From Yoonia sp. (GTDB taxonomy: Bacteria > Pseudomonadota > Alphaproteobacteria > Rhodobacterales > Rhodobacteraceae): DNA of 64,000 bases. The notes under the pieces are model-generated. The model was not told the DNA's origin and did no database searches. It saw only the letters and a list, made by a program, of their open reading frames with translations. The position numbers and the translations under genes are program-made. The stretch covers positions 62,001 through 126,000 of the forward strand of contig NZ_JAGYJK010000016.1 of the NCBI RefSeq assembly GCF_018402175.1, written 5' to 3'. Positions 52,781 to 61,274 of the stretch are shown in pieces (the stretch's first letter is position 1; each line of letters starts with the position of its first letter).

Positions 52781-53065
52781 ATGCCGGCCGACACAGCCAC
52801 AATCGCCCTTCCTCCCGCGCTGACATTCGAAGCCTGCGAAGATCTCTTTGCAGCGCTGAAGCAGGCGCAGGGAAACGACCTCATCATCGACGGCAGTAAT
52901 GTCAGCCGCCTTGGGGGGCTTGCGGCCCAAATCCTGGCCACGGCCAGCGTGGCATGGGCCGCAAGCGGGCGCAGCCTGACCCTTGTCAATGAAACGGATG
53001 CCCTGCGCCAGGGTCTGGAACTGCTCGCGCTTTGGCCACTGCCGCAACAGGAAAGGGCGCTGTGA
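52781..53065 (+). CDS. STAS-domain protein, first gene of the che operon
   Basis: A 94-residue protein with the STAS (anti-sigma factor antagonist) fold: ALTFEACEDLFAALKQ, DLIIDGSNVSRLGGLAAQILATA, then LTLVNETDALRQGLELL. The usual phosphorylatable Ser in the DxSG loop is not clearly kept (SRLGG). It is coupled to the next gene by TGATG. Placement before cheY and cheA is common in Alphaproteobacteria; the role there is not established and may be a CheA- or CheW-associated regulator. AAGGA precedes the start. Confidence 0.8.
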   Translation: MPADTATIALPPALTFEACEDLFAALKQAQGNDLIIDGSNVSRLGGLAAQILATASVAWAASGRSLTLVNETDALRQGLELLALWPLPQQERAL

Positions 53066-53436
53066 TGACGAAACGCATTCTGGCGATCGACGATTCGCGG
53101 ACCATCCGAAGCCTGCTGACCCAGACCCTACAAAAAGCCGGGTTCGAAGTATCAACAGCTGTTGACGGCGTCGATGGCATTGAAAAGTTCCAGCATGAAG
53201 ACGCCGATCTGGTGATCACGGACGTCAACATGCCCAATAAGGACGGTTTCGGCGTGATCGCTGATATCCGCGGGGGCACCCGCAACCGCACGGTGCCGGT
53301 TCTGGTGCTGACAACGGAAAGCGGGGCCGCGTTGAAAGAACGCGCACGGCAGGCAGGTGCCACCGGCTGGATCGTCAAACCCTTTGATGATGAAGCCCTC
53401 GTCGCTGTCATCCGCCGCCTGACAGGAGCAGCGTGA
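53065..53436 (+). CDS. cheY: Chemotaxis response regulator CheY (single receiver domain)
   Basis: A 123-residue receiver-only protein. The acidic pocket is Asp9 and Asp10 (AIDDSR), the phosphoacceptor is Asp53 (ITDVNMP), the switch Thr is in LTTES and the conserved Lys in IVKPF. It could bind the flagellar motor or serve as a phosphate sink. It is coupled at both ends by TGATG overlaps, with the STAS gene upstream and cheA downstream. A second cheY lies at 56880. Confidence 0.93.
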   Translation: MTKRILAIDDSRTIRSLLTQTLQKAGFEVSTAVDGVDGIEKFQHEDADLVITDVNMPNKDGFGVIADIRGGTRNRTVPVLVLTTESGAALKERARQAGATGWIVKPFDDEALVAVIRRLTGAA

Positions 53437-55529
53437 TGACCGCCGATATGACAATGCGCGACGTATTTTTCGAAGAATGTGAAGACCTGATCGCCGCCCT
53501 GACCGAAGGGCTCACAGCCATGCGTGATGGCAGCACCGATAGCGAAACGGTCAATGCCGTCTTTCGGGCTGTCCATTCCGTGAAAGGTGCGGCCGGCGCC
53601 TTTGCGCTCGACGACCTCGTGGGGTTTGCCCACACGTTCGAGACGGTTCTGGATCACGTCCGGTCACAGCGGCTGGCCCTTGATGACCGCATTCTGCATG
53701 TCCTGCAGCGGTCCGGCGATATCCTTGCCGATCTTATCGAAACCGCAAGAGAGGAATTGCCGACGAACTCCGCCCAGGTGGATCCTGTCCTGGCAGACCT
53801 GCAATCCTTTCTGGGTGACGCGCCCGCAGAGGCAGAAGACTTCACCTTCGAGGCACTCACCCTCGCCTTCGACGGGCCCGCAGATGCGGGATCGACCTAT
53901 GTCGTCGATTTTACGCCCAACGCAGCTTTTTACACCAGCGGCAACGACCCCGTTTTAATCATCGCTGCATTGCAGTCGCTTGGCACAACCCGGGTAACGG
54001 TAGATCTGTCTCGGTTGCCGACGGGATTGGACGCTCTGCACTGGCAGGATGGGCTGTTGTCGTGGCAATTGGAAATCGAAGGTCTCGGGTCGGATCTGCC
54101 GATCCTCGAAGTATTTGAATTCGTCGACGACCTATGCGCCTTGCAGGTCAAACTGCTTGATGAAGATACTGCCGTGCCAGACATTGCCACAGCTACTGCG
54201 CCAGACAGTCCGGTCGAGCAAGACGGCATGGATGCCGCGGCAGGCATGGCGGGCGACATGTCCGATCAAAAAGCACGCAACGCTGCCGATAAGGGCAGCA
54301 CCCGTGCGGCAAGTTCGCTCCGCGTTGATCCCGAACGCATTGATCGCCTGATTAACGCGGTGGGCGAATTGATCATCAACCAATCCGTGATCTCGCAAAG
54401 GCTGCAACATGCCAATCTGCCGAATACTGCCGAACTGTTTGCTGATCTTGATGATTACAAATTGCTGGCCCGCGAAATCCAAGAAGGCGTCATGGCCATC
54501 CGCGCACAGCCAGTCAAACCCCTCTTCCAGCGCATGTTGCGCATCGCACGTGAGGCTGCGGATGCAACCGGCAAAGTGGTTGAACTGATCACCGAGGGCG
54601 AGGCGACCGAAGTCGACAAGACCGTCATTGAACGGCTTGCCGATCCGCTGACCCATATGATCCGCAACGCCATCGACCACGGAATCGAAGCACCTGACCT
54701 TCGCACGGCAGCCGGCAAGAACCGGCAAGGCAGGCTGCGGCTTGCCGCGCGCCAAAGATCCGGAAGCATCGTCATCGAAATTGCAGATGACGGTGCCGGC
54801 CTTAACCGCCCAAGAATTCGGGAAATTGCCGTATCCAAAGGGCTCGTCGCCGAGGATGCGCAACTGTCCGAAACCGAAATTGACCACTTGCTGTTCGCTC
54901 CCGGGTTTTCCACGGCCAAGGAAGTGACCAATCTGTCGGGGCGCGGCGTCGGAATGGACGTCGTGAAGACAGCCATCACCGCTCTTGGCGGGCGAGTGGC
55001 GATCAGCAGTCAGTTTGGTCAGGGCACGACGTTTTCGATCACCCTGCCGCTGACACTGGCGGTTATGGATGGCATGATCATCAACCTTGGTGGACAGACG
55101 ATGGTCGTACCCATCTCCAGCATCGTGGAAACGATCAGGCCCAAGGACGCTGACCTATCGCAGATCGGGCTGAACAACACATTGCTACGCATCCGCGGCG
55201 AATACGTTCCAATTATCGATCTGGCAGAACGTATGGGGCAAGTCGCAACGCTGCGCGACATGACCGACAGGGTGCTTTTGCTGATCCAGACTGACAGCGT
55301 GCCGCAATGCGCCCTCGCAGTCGACGATATCTTCGACCAGCGCCAGGTCGTCGTCAAAAGCATGCAGGGCAATTACGGCGAAATATCTGGAATCTCGGGC
55401 GCGACGATCCTCGGCGACGGCAAAATAGCCCTGATCATCGATCCCGAGGCCGTCGCACAAGGCAACTCGGTCTACGCCGTCACCAACAGCCAAAATGGAA
55501 GGGATGTTTCTTATGTCGCAGCTTGCTGA
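53436..55529 (+). CDS. cheA: Chemotaxis histidine kinase CheA
   Basis: A 697-residue kinase. Domains in order: P1 Hpt with phosphorylated His47 (RAVHSVKGAAG), a less conserved P2-like region (about 120-270), P3 dimerisation, and the P4 ATP domain. P4 has the N box HMIRNAIDHGIE, G1 DDGAGL and G2 GRGVGMDVV. The CheW-like P5 is at the C-terminus. ATG at 53436 is preceded by AGGAG; a GTG 3 bp earlier is an alternative. It phosphorylates the two CheY proteins and CheB. Its 3' end overlaps cheW by 17 bp. Confidence 0.94.
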   Translation: MTADMTMRDVFFEECEDLIAALTEGLTAMRDGSTDSETVNAVFRAVHSVKGAAGAFALDDLVGFAHTFETVLDHVRSQRLALDDRILHVLQRSGDILADLIETAREELPTNSAQVDPVLADLQSFLGDAPAEAEDFTFEALTLAFDGPADAGSTYVVDFTPNAAFYTSGNDPVLIIAALQSLGTTRVTVDLSRLPTGLDALHWQDGLLSWQLEIEGLGSDLPILEVFEFVDDLCALQVKLLDEDTAVPDIATATAPDSPVEQDGMDAAAGMAGDMSDQKARNAADKGSTRAASSLRVDPERIDRLINAVGELIINQSVISQRLQHANLPNTAELFADLDDYKLLAREIQEGVMAIRAQPVKPLFQRMLRIAREAADATGKVVELITEGEATEVDKTVIERLADPLTHMIRNAIDHGIEAPDLRTAAGKNRQGRLRLAARQRSGSIVIEIADDGAGLNRPRIREIAVSKGLVAEDAQLSETEIDHLLFAPGFSTAKEVTNLSGRGVGMDVVKTAITALGGRVAISSQFGQGTTFSITLPLTLAVMDGMIINLGGQTMVVPISSIVETIRPKDADLSQIGLNNTLLRIRGEYVPIIDLAERMGQVATLRDMTDRVLLLIQTDSVPQCALAVDDIFDQRQVVVKSMQGNYGEISGISGATILGDGKIALIIDPEAVAQGNSVYAVTNSQNGRDVSYVAAC

Positions 55530-55980
55530 ACTGCAAAAATCCGAACGGCTGGAATTCGTCACACTGGTGGCCGGTGGTCAGAATTTCTGCATTGAAATCA
55601 CTCAGATCAGGGAAATTCGTCGCTGGACGCCCGTAACGGTGCTACCGCATTCGCCTGATCACGTTCTTGGCGTGATCAACCTGCGGGGTGCTGTCATTCC
55701 GATTATCGATCTTGCCGCGAAACTCGGTTTCGCAAAGATCATGCCTACTGAACGGCATGTCATCATTATCATTGCTGTCGAGGACCGGATCATCGGGCTT
55801 CTTGTTGAATCCGTCTCGGAAATACTCGGCGTCGATTCACACACCGTCCGCGAGACACCAAGAGGGCCAGAGGATACAACCACCCGCGCCATTCTCGGGA
55901 TCATTCCGCTCGGCGATGACATGACAAAGATTATCAGCCTGTCGGCCTTGCTGGCACCGGCAAGTCAGGTGGCAGCATGA
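55513..55980 (+). CDS. cheW: Chemotaxis coupling protein CheW
   Basis: A 155-residue CheW that links receptors to CheA: EFVTLVAGGQNFCIEITQIREI, then PHSPDHVLGVINLRGAVIPIIDLAAKLG, and ILGIIPLGDDMTKIISL. I chose the ATG at 55513 (MSQLAELQ) because GGAAGGG lies 9 nt before it; an in-frame ATG at 55495 would add six residues. It overlaps cheA by 17 bp and cheR by 4 bp. Confidence 0.93.
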   Translation: MSQLAELQKSERLEFVTLVAGGQNFCIEITQIREIRRWTPVTVLPHSPDHVLGVINLRGAVIPIIDLAAKLGFAKIMPTERHVIIIIAVEDRIIGLLVESVSEILGVDSHTVRETPRGPEDTTTRAILGIIPLGDDMTKIISLSALLAPASQVAA

Positions 55981-56876
55981 CAGCGCCCGATCACATCGCG
56001 CGATCCGATCAGACCCTGCGCGAATATCAATTCACCGACCACGATTTCCAGACAATCGCCGCCCTGGCGCACCAACGCTACGGCCTGCATCTGCAGCCAT
56101 CCAAAAAACCGCTTGTCTATTCACGGCTGACAAAAAGATTGCGCGCGCTGAACCTTCCCGACTTTGAAAGCTATTGCGCGCTCCTGTCGGACCCACGCGG
56201 TCATGCGGAGCAATCGCACCTGCTGTCCGCGCTTACCACCAATGTCACGCATTTCTTTCGTGAACGGCACCATTTCACCTATCTGCGCGAAAAAATCCTA
56301 CCCGATCTCGTTGAAAAGGCGAAAAAAGGCTCTTCTGTCAGAATCTGGTCCTCCGCATGCTCGGCGGGCCAAGAGGCCTATTCGATTGCCGCGATGATCC
56401 GCGATGCATGTCCCGAAGCGTCGCGTCTGGACATCAAGTTGCTCGCCACGGATGTCGATCCCCAAATGATCCAAAAGGCACGGCAAGCGCGCTATGATCG
56501 GGATCAGGCAGATGCCATCCCCGACGAATACAAACGATTGATGATCGAAGACGATGGTGGCCAGCAGTTTAAAATCCGGCAGGACCTGACATCACTTGTA
56601 TCATTCGGCGAATTGAACCTGATCGGGGACTGGCCGATGCGCCGACGGTTCGATGTCATTTTCTGTCGCAATGCGGCGATCTACTTTGACAAGGACACGC
56701 AAGTTCGCCTCTGGCAACGGTTTGCAGACGTTTTGCAAGACGACGGCCATCTGATGATCGGACATTCGGAACGTCTGACGGGTCCTGCGCAAAGTGAATT
56801 CCGCAGCGTCGCGATTACAACCTACCAGCGGCTGGCTCGCAACACGGCCCTGGCCCGACCTCAAACGAAAGACTGA
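55977..56876 (+). CDS. cheR: Chemotaxis protein methyltransferase CheR
   Basis: A 299-residue SAM-dependent methyltransferase that methylates receptor glutamates. N-terminal helical domain (about 20-90), then the Rossmann part with IWSSACSAGQEAYSIAAMI (the SAM motif), KLLATDVDPQMI and FDVIFCRNAAIYFD near residue 225. Coupled to cheW by ATGA. The cognate receptors are not in the window. Length is normal for a CheR without TPR tail. Confidence 0.94.
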   Translation: MTAPDHIARSDQTLREYQFTDHDFQTIAALAHQRYGLHLQPSKKPLVYSRLTKRLRALNLPDFESYCALLSDPRGHAEQSHLLSALTTNVTHFFRERHHFTYLREKILPDLVEKAKKGSSVRIWSSACSAGQEAYSIAAMIRDACPEASRLDIKLLATDVDPQMIQKARQARYDRDQADAIPDEYKRLMIEDDGGQQFKIRQDLTSLVSFGELNLIGDWPMRRRFDVIFCRNAAIYFDKDTQVRLWQRFADVLQDDGHLMIGHSERLTGPAQSEFRSVAITTYQRLARNTALARPQTKD

Positions 56877-56879
56877 CCC

Positions 56880-57266
56880 ATGAGCTTGAAAGACACATTG
56901 CGCGTTATGATCGTGGACGATATGGGCGTCAGCCGAGGACTGCTTGTGCAAGCCATCGAAGAGATGGGAATATGGAAAAACCAAGCGGAAAATGATGGGC
57001 GTGCCGCGCTGAACAAGCTGATTGCCGACCCTGTTCACCTGGTGCTTTCCGATTACAACATGCCGGGCATGGACGGGCTCGAGCTGCTCCGCGCGTTGCG
57101 GCAGCACAAGGCCACCGCGCGGATCGGGTTCATCCTTGTGACCGGGAACCCAACCCCCGATCTGGTCGCCAAAGGCAAGGCGCTTGGCCTGAACAATATC
57201 ATCAAGAAGCCGTTTTCAACTGCAAGCATGAAACAATGCATCGAAACCGTGGTGGGCAAGCTATGA
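56880..57266 (+). CDS. cheY: Chemotaxis response regulator CheY (second copy)
   Basis: A 128-residue receiver-only protein, 3 bp after cheR. Acidic pair Asp13 and Asp14 (IVDDMG), phosphoacceptor Asp58 (LSDYNMPGMDG), Thr in VTGNP and Lys in IIKKPF. More like the motor-binding CheY of E. coli in the YNMPGMDG region than the first copy. Having two receivers beside one cheA suggests one motor regulator and one phosphate sink, as described in other Alphaproteobacteria. Ends overlap the next gene by ATGA. Confidence 0.92.
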   Translation: MSLKDTLRVMIVDDMGVSRGLLVQAIEEMGIWKNQAENDGRAALNKLIADPVHLVLSDYNMPGMDGLELLRALRQHKATARIGFILVTGNPTPDLVAKGKALGLNNIIKKPFSTASMKQCIETVVGKL

Positions 57267-57624
57267 CAACACAATCCGTTACTCACCGACCAGCGGCTGC
57301 ACGGACGCTCACGAATGTCGGCACCGCCCTACGCGAGGTCGCGATGATCGTTACCCGCCTTGAAGACGCAGCGTTGCGGACCTGCGCTTGTGCGGCCGAC
57401 TTGCCGCAAAAGACACACGGTCACTGCAGGATTTTGACCTCGTTCTGCAGTCACTTGCCGATCTTACGACATTGATAGAAGCGATGGGCGAACATGGCGC
57501 CAACCAAGCGACTTCCGACTGCGGTAAGTGGATCGCACAGATGCGGCTGGCTTGGCTACGCGACCTGGTTGGCGATGCCCCAGAGTCCGTTGATCGCGAC
57601 CGGACACAGATAGCGATCTTCTGA
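57263..57624 (+). pseudogene. Small chemotaxis-operon gene, apparently frameshifted
   Basis: Read from the ATG at 57263 the frame gives MTTQSVTHRPAAARTLTNVG.. then stops at 57475. Another frame carries on with sensible helical protein (SLQDFDLVLQSLADLTTLIEAMGEHG..) to the stop at 57624. Adding one A to the run AAAA at 57408-57411 fuses them into a 120-residue protein. The helical nature and place between cheY and cheB suggest a CheY-associated or CheZ-like partner, but I do not recognise the family. Same kind of lesion as the aminotransferase gene. Confidence 0.6.
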
Positions 57625-57764
57625 TGCAACACAGCTTACACACCTATGTCGTAGCCAAAGAATTTCTTGCCCGTGCGGCCGGCCTTGTCACGGATTGCGA
57701 CGACAAGCATGACCGCGTTGGTCATGCCGCCGATGCAAGAGGCATTAATTCATGCGCATCGTGA
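57624..57764 (+). CDS. Possible 46-codon ORF between the small che gene and cheB
   Basis: An ATG that shares its A with the stop of the preceding gene (TGATG) opens a 46-codon frame ending inside the first codons of cheB (13-bp overlap). The product is polar and His/Asp-rich (TDCDDKHDRVGHAADARG) with no recognised domain. The coupled start is the only support; it may be a degenerate remnant of a longer che gene. Confidence 0.35.
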   Translation: MQHSLHTYVVAKEFLARAAGLVTDCDDKHDRVGHAADARGINSCAS

Positions 57765-58738
57765 TCGCCCATCGATCCGTGATCTTGTTGGGCCAGCTAC
57801 AACGCCGCCTTGAGCGGCTCAAGATCGATGTGGTGTGCGCCGCCACCGAGCTCACGGAAGTATATGATTTTGCAGAACATCACGAACCCGATTGCGTCTT
57901 GCTGACCACCGATATCGCGGATTGTCCAGAGTTCGAACTCCTTGCGACGCTTTTCGGCATCATGGGCATCGGCTGTGTTGTATTGGGGACGCCGAAGCAG
58001 GCGCATCTGACCAATGCCGCGCTCAGGGCCAGTTCTGCGATCCGCGTTCTGCCCAGCAATGTCTCGGACCGCGACCTGACCGCAGCCCTGGTGCCCGGCG
58101 GCCGCCGTCAGCATCCCAGAGCACCGGCGGCAACACCCGTACCGGCAGGGCGTGTCGACCCGCGCAGCACGATTTTGATTGGCTCTTCGACGGGAGGTAT
58201 CGATGCCTTGATGCAAATCCTGCCGCATCTGCACCCGGGTGCCCCCCCGACAGTCATCGTCCAGCACACCGGTGGCAATTTTGCGTCGAGCCTGATCAGG
58301 CTGCTTGACGGAGGTACTGCTGCAAAAGTTGTTGCTGCGACGCAAGATACAACATTGCAACGTGGCCATGTTTATCTGGCATCCGGTGACACGCATCATG
58401 TCCGCCTCGTCCAGGGGTCTCCGGCCCGTATCAAACTGGACGCAGCGCCCCGCCAATCCGGCCACCGGCCTTCAGTGGATGCCCTGTTTCATTCAGCCGT
58501 CCCGTTTGCATCGCACGTGACCGCCGCGATCCTCACAGGGATGGGTCGCGATGGTGCCGAAGGCATCACGGCACTGCGCGCCGCGGGCGCCCGCACCTTT
58601 GGCCAGGACGAAGCGACCTGCATCGTATACGGCATGCCGCGTGTCGCAAAATCCTTAGGCGGCATCGAAACCGAACTACCGATCCAGCAGATCGGTCCCA
58701 GCTTGCTGCGTGCAGCACAGCAAAGGCAGCGCGCATGA
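57752..58738 (+). CDS. cheB: Chemotaxis methylesterase CheB with a degenerate receiver domain
   Basis: A 328-residue receptor methylesterase/amidase. The catalytic domain is intact: Ser146 in GSSTGG, His172 in VQHTGG, and Asp267 in GMGRDG. The N-terminal receiver is not typical: the first strand reads RIVIAHRS without the Asp-Asp pair, and the acceptor region is LLTTDIADCPE instead of DxxMPxMDG, though Asp54 remains. The enzyme may thus not be activated by phosphorylation in the usual way. Overlaps cheD by 4 bp. Confidence 0.9.
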   Translation: MRIVIAHRSVILLGQLQRRLERLKIDVVCAATELTEVYDFAEHHEPDCVLLTTDIADCPEFELLATLFGIMGIGCVVLGTPKQAHLTNAALRASSAIRVLPSNVSDRDLTAALVPGGRRQHPRAPAATPVPAGRVDPRSTILIGSSTGGIDALMQILPHLHPGAPPTVIVQHTGGNFASSLIRLLDGGTAAKVVAATQDTTLQRGHVYLASGDTHHVRLVQGSPARIKLDAAPRQSGHRPSVDALFHSAVPFASHVTAAILTGMGRDGAEGITALRAAGARTFGQDEATCIVYGMPRVAKSLGGIETELPIQQIGPSLLRAAQQRQRA

Positions 58739-59265
58739 GTGAACCAAACACCACATCGCCAAAAATCATGACCATCGTGCAGGGCGACTTTGCCGTATCG
58801 AACGATGCTCAGGTGGTTATGTCCACCGTCCTAGGGTCATGTGTCGCAGTTTGTATTTTTGACCTTCAAGCCAAAGTTGGCGGGATGAACCATTTTCTAC
58901 TGGCGAGCGGCGGTGATACAAATTCAAACGACCTGAAATATGGCGTCAACGCGATGGAATTGCTGATCAACCGCATTTTGCGCGCGGGCGGCGACAGGCG
59001 CAGGCTTCAGGCCAAGATTTTCGGCGGCGCGCGCATGACCGTCCATGCCCGCGACATCGGCCAGTCAAATGGTGAATTCGCGCTCGCATTTCTGGAACGC
59101 GAAGGCATCCCCTGCCTGTCGCAAAGCCTTGGGGGAACAATGGCACGTCGCGTCCAGTTCACGCCGACAACAGGGGCAGCGCGGCAGATGCAGATCTCCG
59201 AATCGCCACCAACAGAAACACCAGTGGTGCGGCCGCGCGCCGCGCCCGAGATCACGCTGTTCTGA
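58735..59265 (+). CDS. cheD: Chemoreceptor glutamine deamidase CheD
   Basis: A 176-residue deamidase that converts receptor Gln to Glu and can interact with CheY-type phosphatases. The catalytic Cys36 (VLGSCVAV) and His53 (GGMNHFLL) are present, with GGAR and the Thr-containing SLGGTMARRV later. A short C-terminal extension (about 155-176) is Pro-rich. It ends the che operon, coupled to cheB by ATGA, and converges on the acyl-CoA synthetase gene. Confidence 0.93.
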   Translation: MSEPNTTSPKIMTIVQGDFAVSNDAQVVMSTVLGSCVAVCIFDLQAKVGGMNHFLLASGGDTNSNDLKYGVNAMELLINRILRAGGDRRRLQAKIFGGARMTVHARDIGQSNGEFALAFLEREGIPCLSQSLGGTMARRVQFTPTTGAARQMQISESPPTETPVVRPRAAPEITLF

Positions 59266-59297
59266 TGCAGGGCTGCGATCAGCAAGCCGCCGATACG

Positions 59298-61166
59298 CTA
59301 TTTTTGCACGATATCCCACGGGATCGTGTAAGGACCAAGCGCGCTGTCGATCTTGCCCGCAAGCGCGGGGTCGGCACTGATCCGAGCGACAAGCCCGCGT
59401 TTGTTATCCTCGACCACGCAATCGACTTTCGCCGCAAGATCGGCAAGGGCAGCGGCGTAGATGCGCGTGATCGCCCTCTTTCGCAGGTCGGGCTTGAAAA
59501 TCTTGCCAACGGCAGTTTTCGGCAATTCCGCCAACACCTCCAGATGTTTTGGATGGGCTGCGCGTTCGTGAATATGCTGTTTTGCGTAATCCAGCAGCGC
59601 CTCTTCGGTCACATCCGCACCAGCCACCAGTTCGAGGTAAACACAAGGCACTTCACCGGCATGCGCGTCTGGCTGCCCAACCGCCCCCGCAAATGCGACA
59701 GCAGGGTGCCCGGCCAAAGCTTCTTCGATTTCGGCGGGGTCGATGTTGTGGCCGCCGCGGATGATCAGGTCCTTGGCGCGGCCCGTGATCCACAAATATC
59801 CGTCCGCATCGATCCGCCCCAGATCGCCGGTCCGCAGGTGATCGGCGTAGAACATGTCACGGTTCTTGTCGGCCTCGGTATAAGTCTGACCGCTGAACAC
59901 GCCCGGGCTTGTCACGCAGATTTCACCGATCTCGTCGACACCGCATGCCATGCCGGTCGCCGAGGAGACGATTTTCACATCCGTATAGGGGAAAGGAAGA
60001 CCAATCGAGCCCACCCGTTTTTCGCCATCCGGCGGGTTGATCGAGACAAGGCAGGTCGCCTCGGTCAGGCCATAGCCTTCGCAGATGGTGACACCGGCCG
60101 CCGCCTCGAATTTCTTATAAAGTTCAAGAGGCAATGGCGCGGACCCGCAAAACGCCAAGCGCAGCGACGAAATATCAGCATCGACCTTGCGCTGCATCAG
60201 CGCCGACATCGCTGTCGGCACCGTGATCATAAAGGTGACCTTGTGCTTGGCGATCAGTTTCCAGAAATTGTCGAACACGCCTGTCCCGCGATACCCCTGC
60301 GGCGTCGGAAACACGACCTGCGCCCCCGACCCAAGAGAGGCGCCAAGCGACACGATCGTCGCAAAGACATGGAACAGGGGCAGCGGGCAGATCTGCACGT
60401 CCTTTTCGGTGAACAACAGCCGCGCACCCAGCCATGCGTTATAAACGATTCCAGAATACAGGTGTTGCACGACCTTGGGCATGCCGGTGGTGCCGCCGGT
60501 ATGAAAATAGGCCGCCACCCTGTCCTTTTCGGCATCGGCAAAGGCCAGGCTGGTGGGATGCTTGGCCAGTTCGGCATTGAAATCCAGCACCTTGGCCTTG
60601 TGGGCGACAAGGTTTTTGGGCCGGATCAACGGCACGATCAACCGCTTCACCCCGGTCAGGTAGCGGTGCAGATCGACCTCCAAAACCGTGCTGACATCGG
60701 GCGCAAGGCGCACGGCCTCGGCGGTTTTTTGGGCGACGTCAGTCTTGGGAAAGGCACGCAGCGTGACGACGACCTTGGCCTTGGTTTCGCGCAGGATCGC
60801 AGCGATCTGTTCGGCATCCAGCAGCGGGTTGATCGGGTTCACGATTCCCGCGACCTGACCGCCCAGATAGGTCAGGATCGTTTCGGTCGCGTTGGGCAGC
60901 ACGAAGGCCACCACATCCGTTTCGCCGATCCCCAGATCGCGGAAAAGGTTGGCCGCTTGCGCCGTTTTGGCCTGCAATTCGGACCATGTCAGCGTTTCGC
61001 AAAACGCATCCGGATCGGACAGCAGGCTAAAGCTGACTGCCTTGCGCCCGCCATGCGCGGCCGCCGTTTGCGACAACAATGCAAAGGTCGTCACCGGCAG
61101 GCTGCGTTCAGCCCAAGGCATTTCATTATGAATCGCATCGCGATCCGCGATGGTCGAAAAAGCCAT
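59298..61166 (-). CDS. Acyl-CoA synthetase (AMP-forming)
   Basis: A 622-residue ANL-superfamily ligase. The phosphate loop FHTGGTTGMPK (221-231), the A5 motif EGYGLTEATC, and TGDLGRIDADGYLWITGRAKDLIIRGGHNI are present. The catalytic Lys lies near the C-terminus in the PKTAVGKIFKPDLRK part. It activates a carboxylic acid to its CoA thioester; the substrate (fatty, aromatic or other) cannot be assigned. It stands alone; the adjacent ABC exporter is on the same strand, 108 bp upstream. Confidence 0.88.
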   Translation of the reverse strand: MAFSTIADRDAIHNEMPWAERSLPVTTFALLSQTAAAHGGRKAVSFSLLSDPDAFCETLTWSELQAKTAQAANLFRDLGIGETDVVAFVLPNATETILTYLGGQVAGIVNPINPLLDAEQIAAILRETKAKVVVTLRAFPKTDVAQKTAEAVRLAPDVSTVLEVDLHRYLTGVKRLIVPLIRPKNLVAHKAKVLDFNAELAKHPTSLAFADAEKDRVAAYFHTGGTTGMPKVVQHLYSGIVYNAWLGARLLFTEKDVQICPLPLFHVFATIVSLGASLGSGAQVVFPTPQGYRGTGVFDNFWKLIAKHKVTFMITVPTAMSALMQRKVDADISSLRLAFCGSAPLPLELYKKFEAAAGVTICEGYGLTEATCLVSINPPDGEKRVGSIGLPFPYTDVKIVSSATGMACGVDEIGEICVTSPGVFSGQTYTEADKNRDMFYADHLRTGDLGRIDADGYLWITGRAKDLIIRGGHNIDPAEIEEALAGHPAVAFAGAVGQPDAHAGEVPCVYLELVAGADVTEEALLDYAKQHIHERAAHPKHLEVLAELPKTAVGKIFKPDLRKRAITRIYAAALADLAAKVDCVVEDNKRGLVARISADPALAGKIDSALGPYTIPWDIVQK

Positions 61167-61274
61167 ATCCCATCCTCCCGATTGTCTATTGCGCGGTTTT
61201 GCACCACGGCCCCTCAGGGTGAAAGGTTGGCCAATCCTACCAAATGGTGCAAGCCTGACGCTGCGAAAGTCGCG

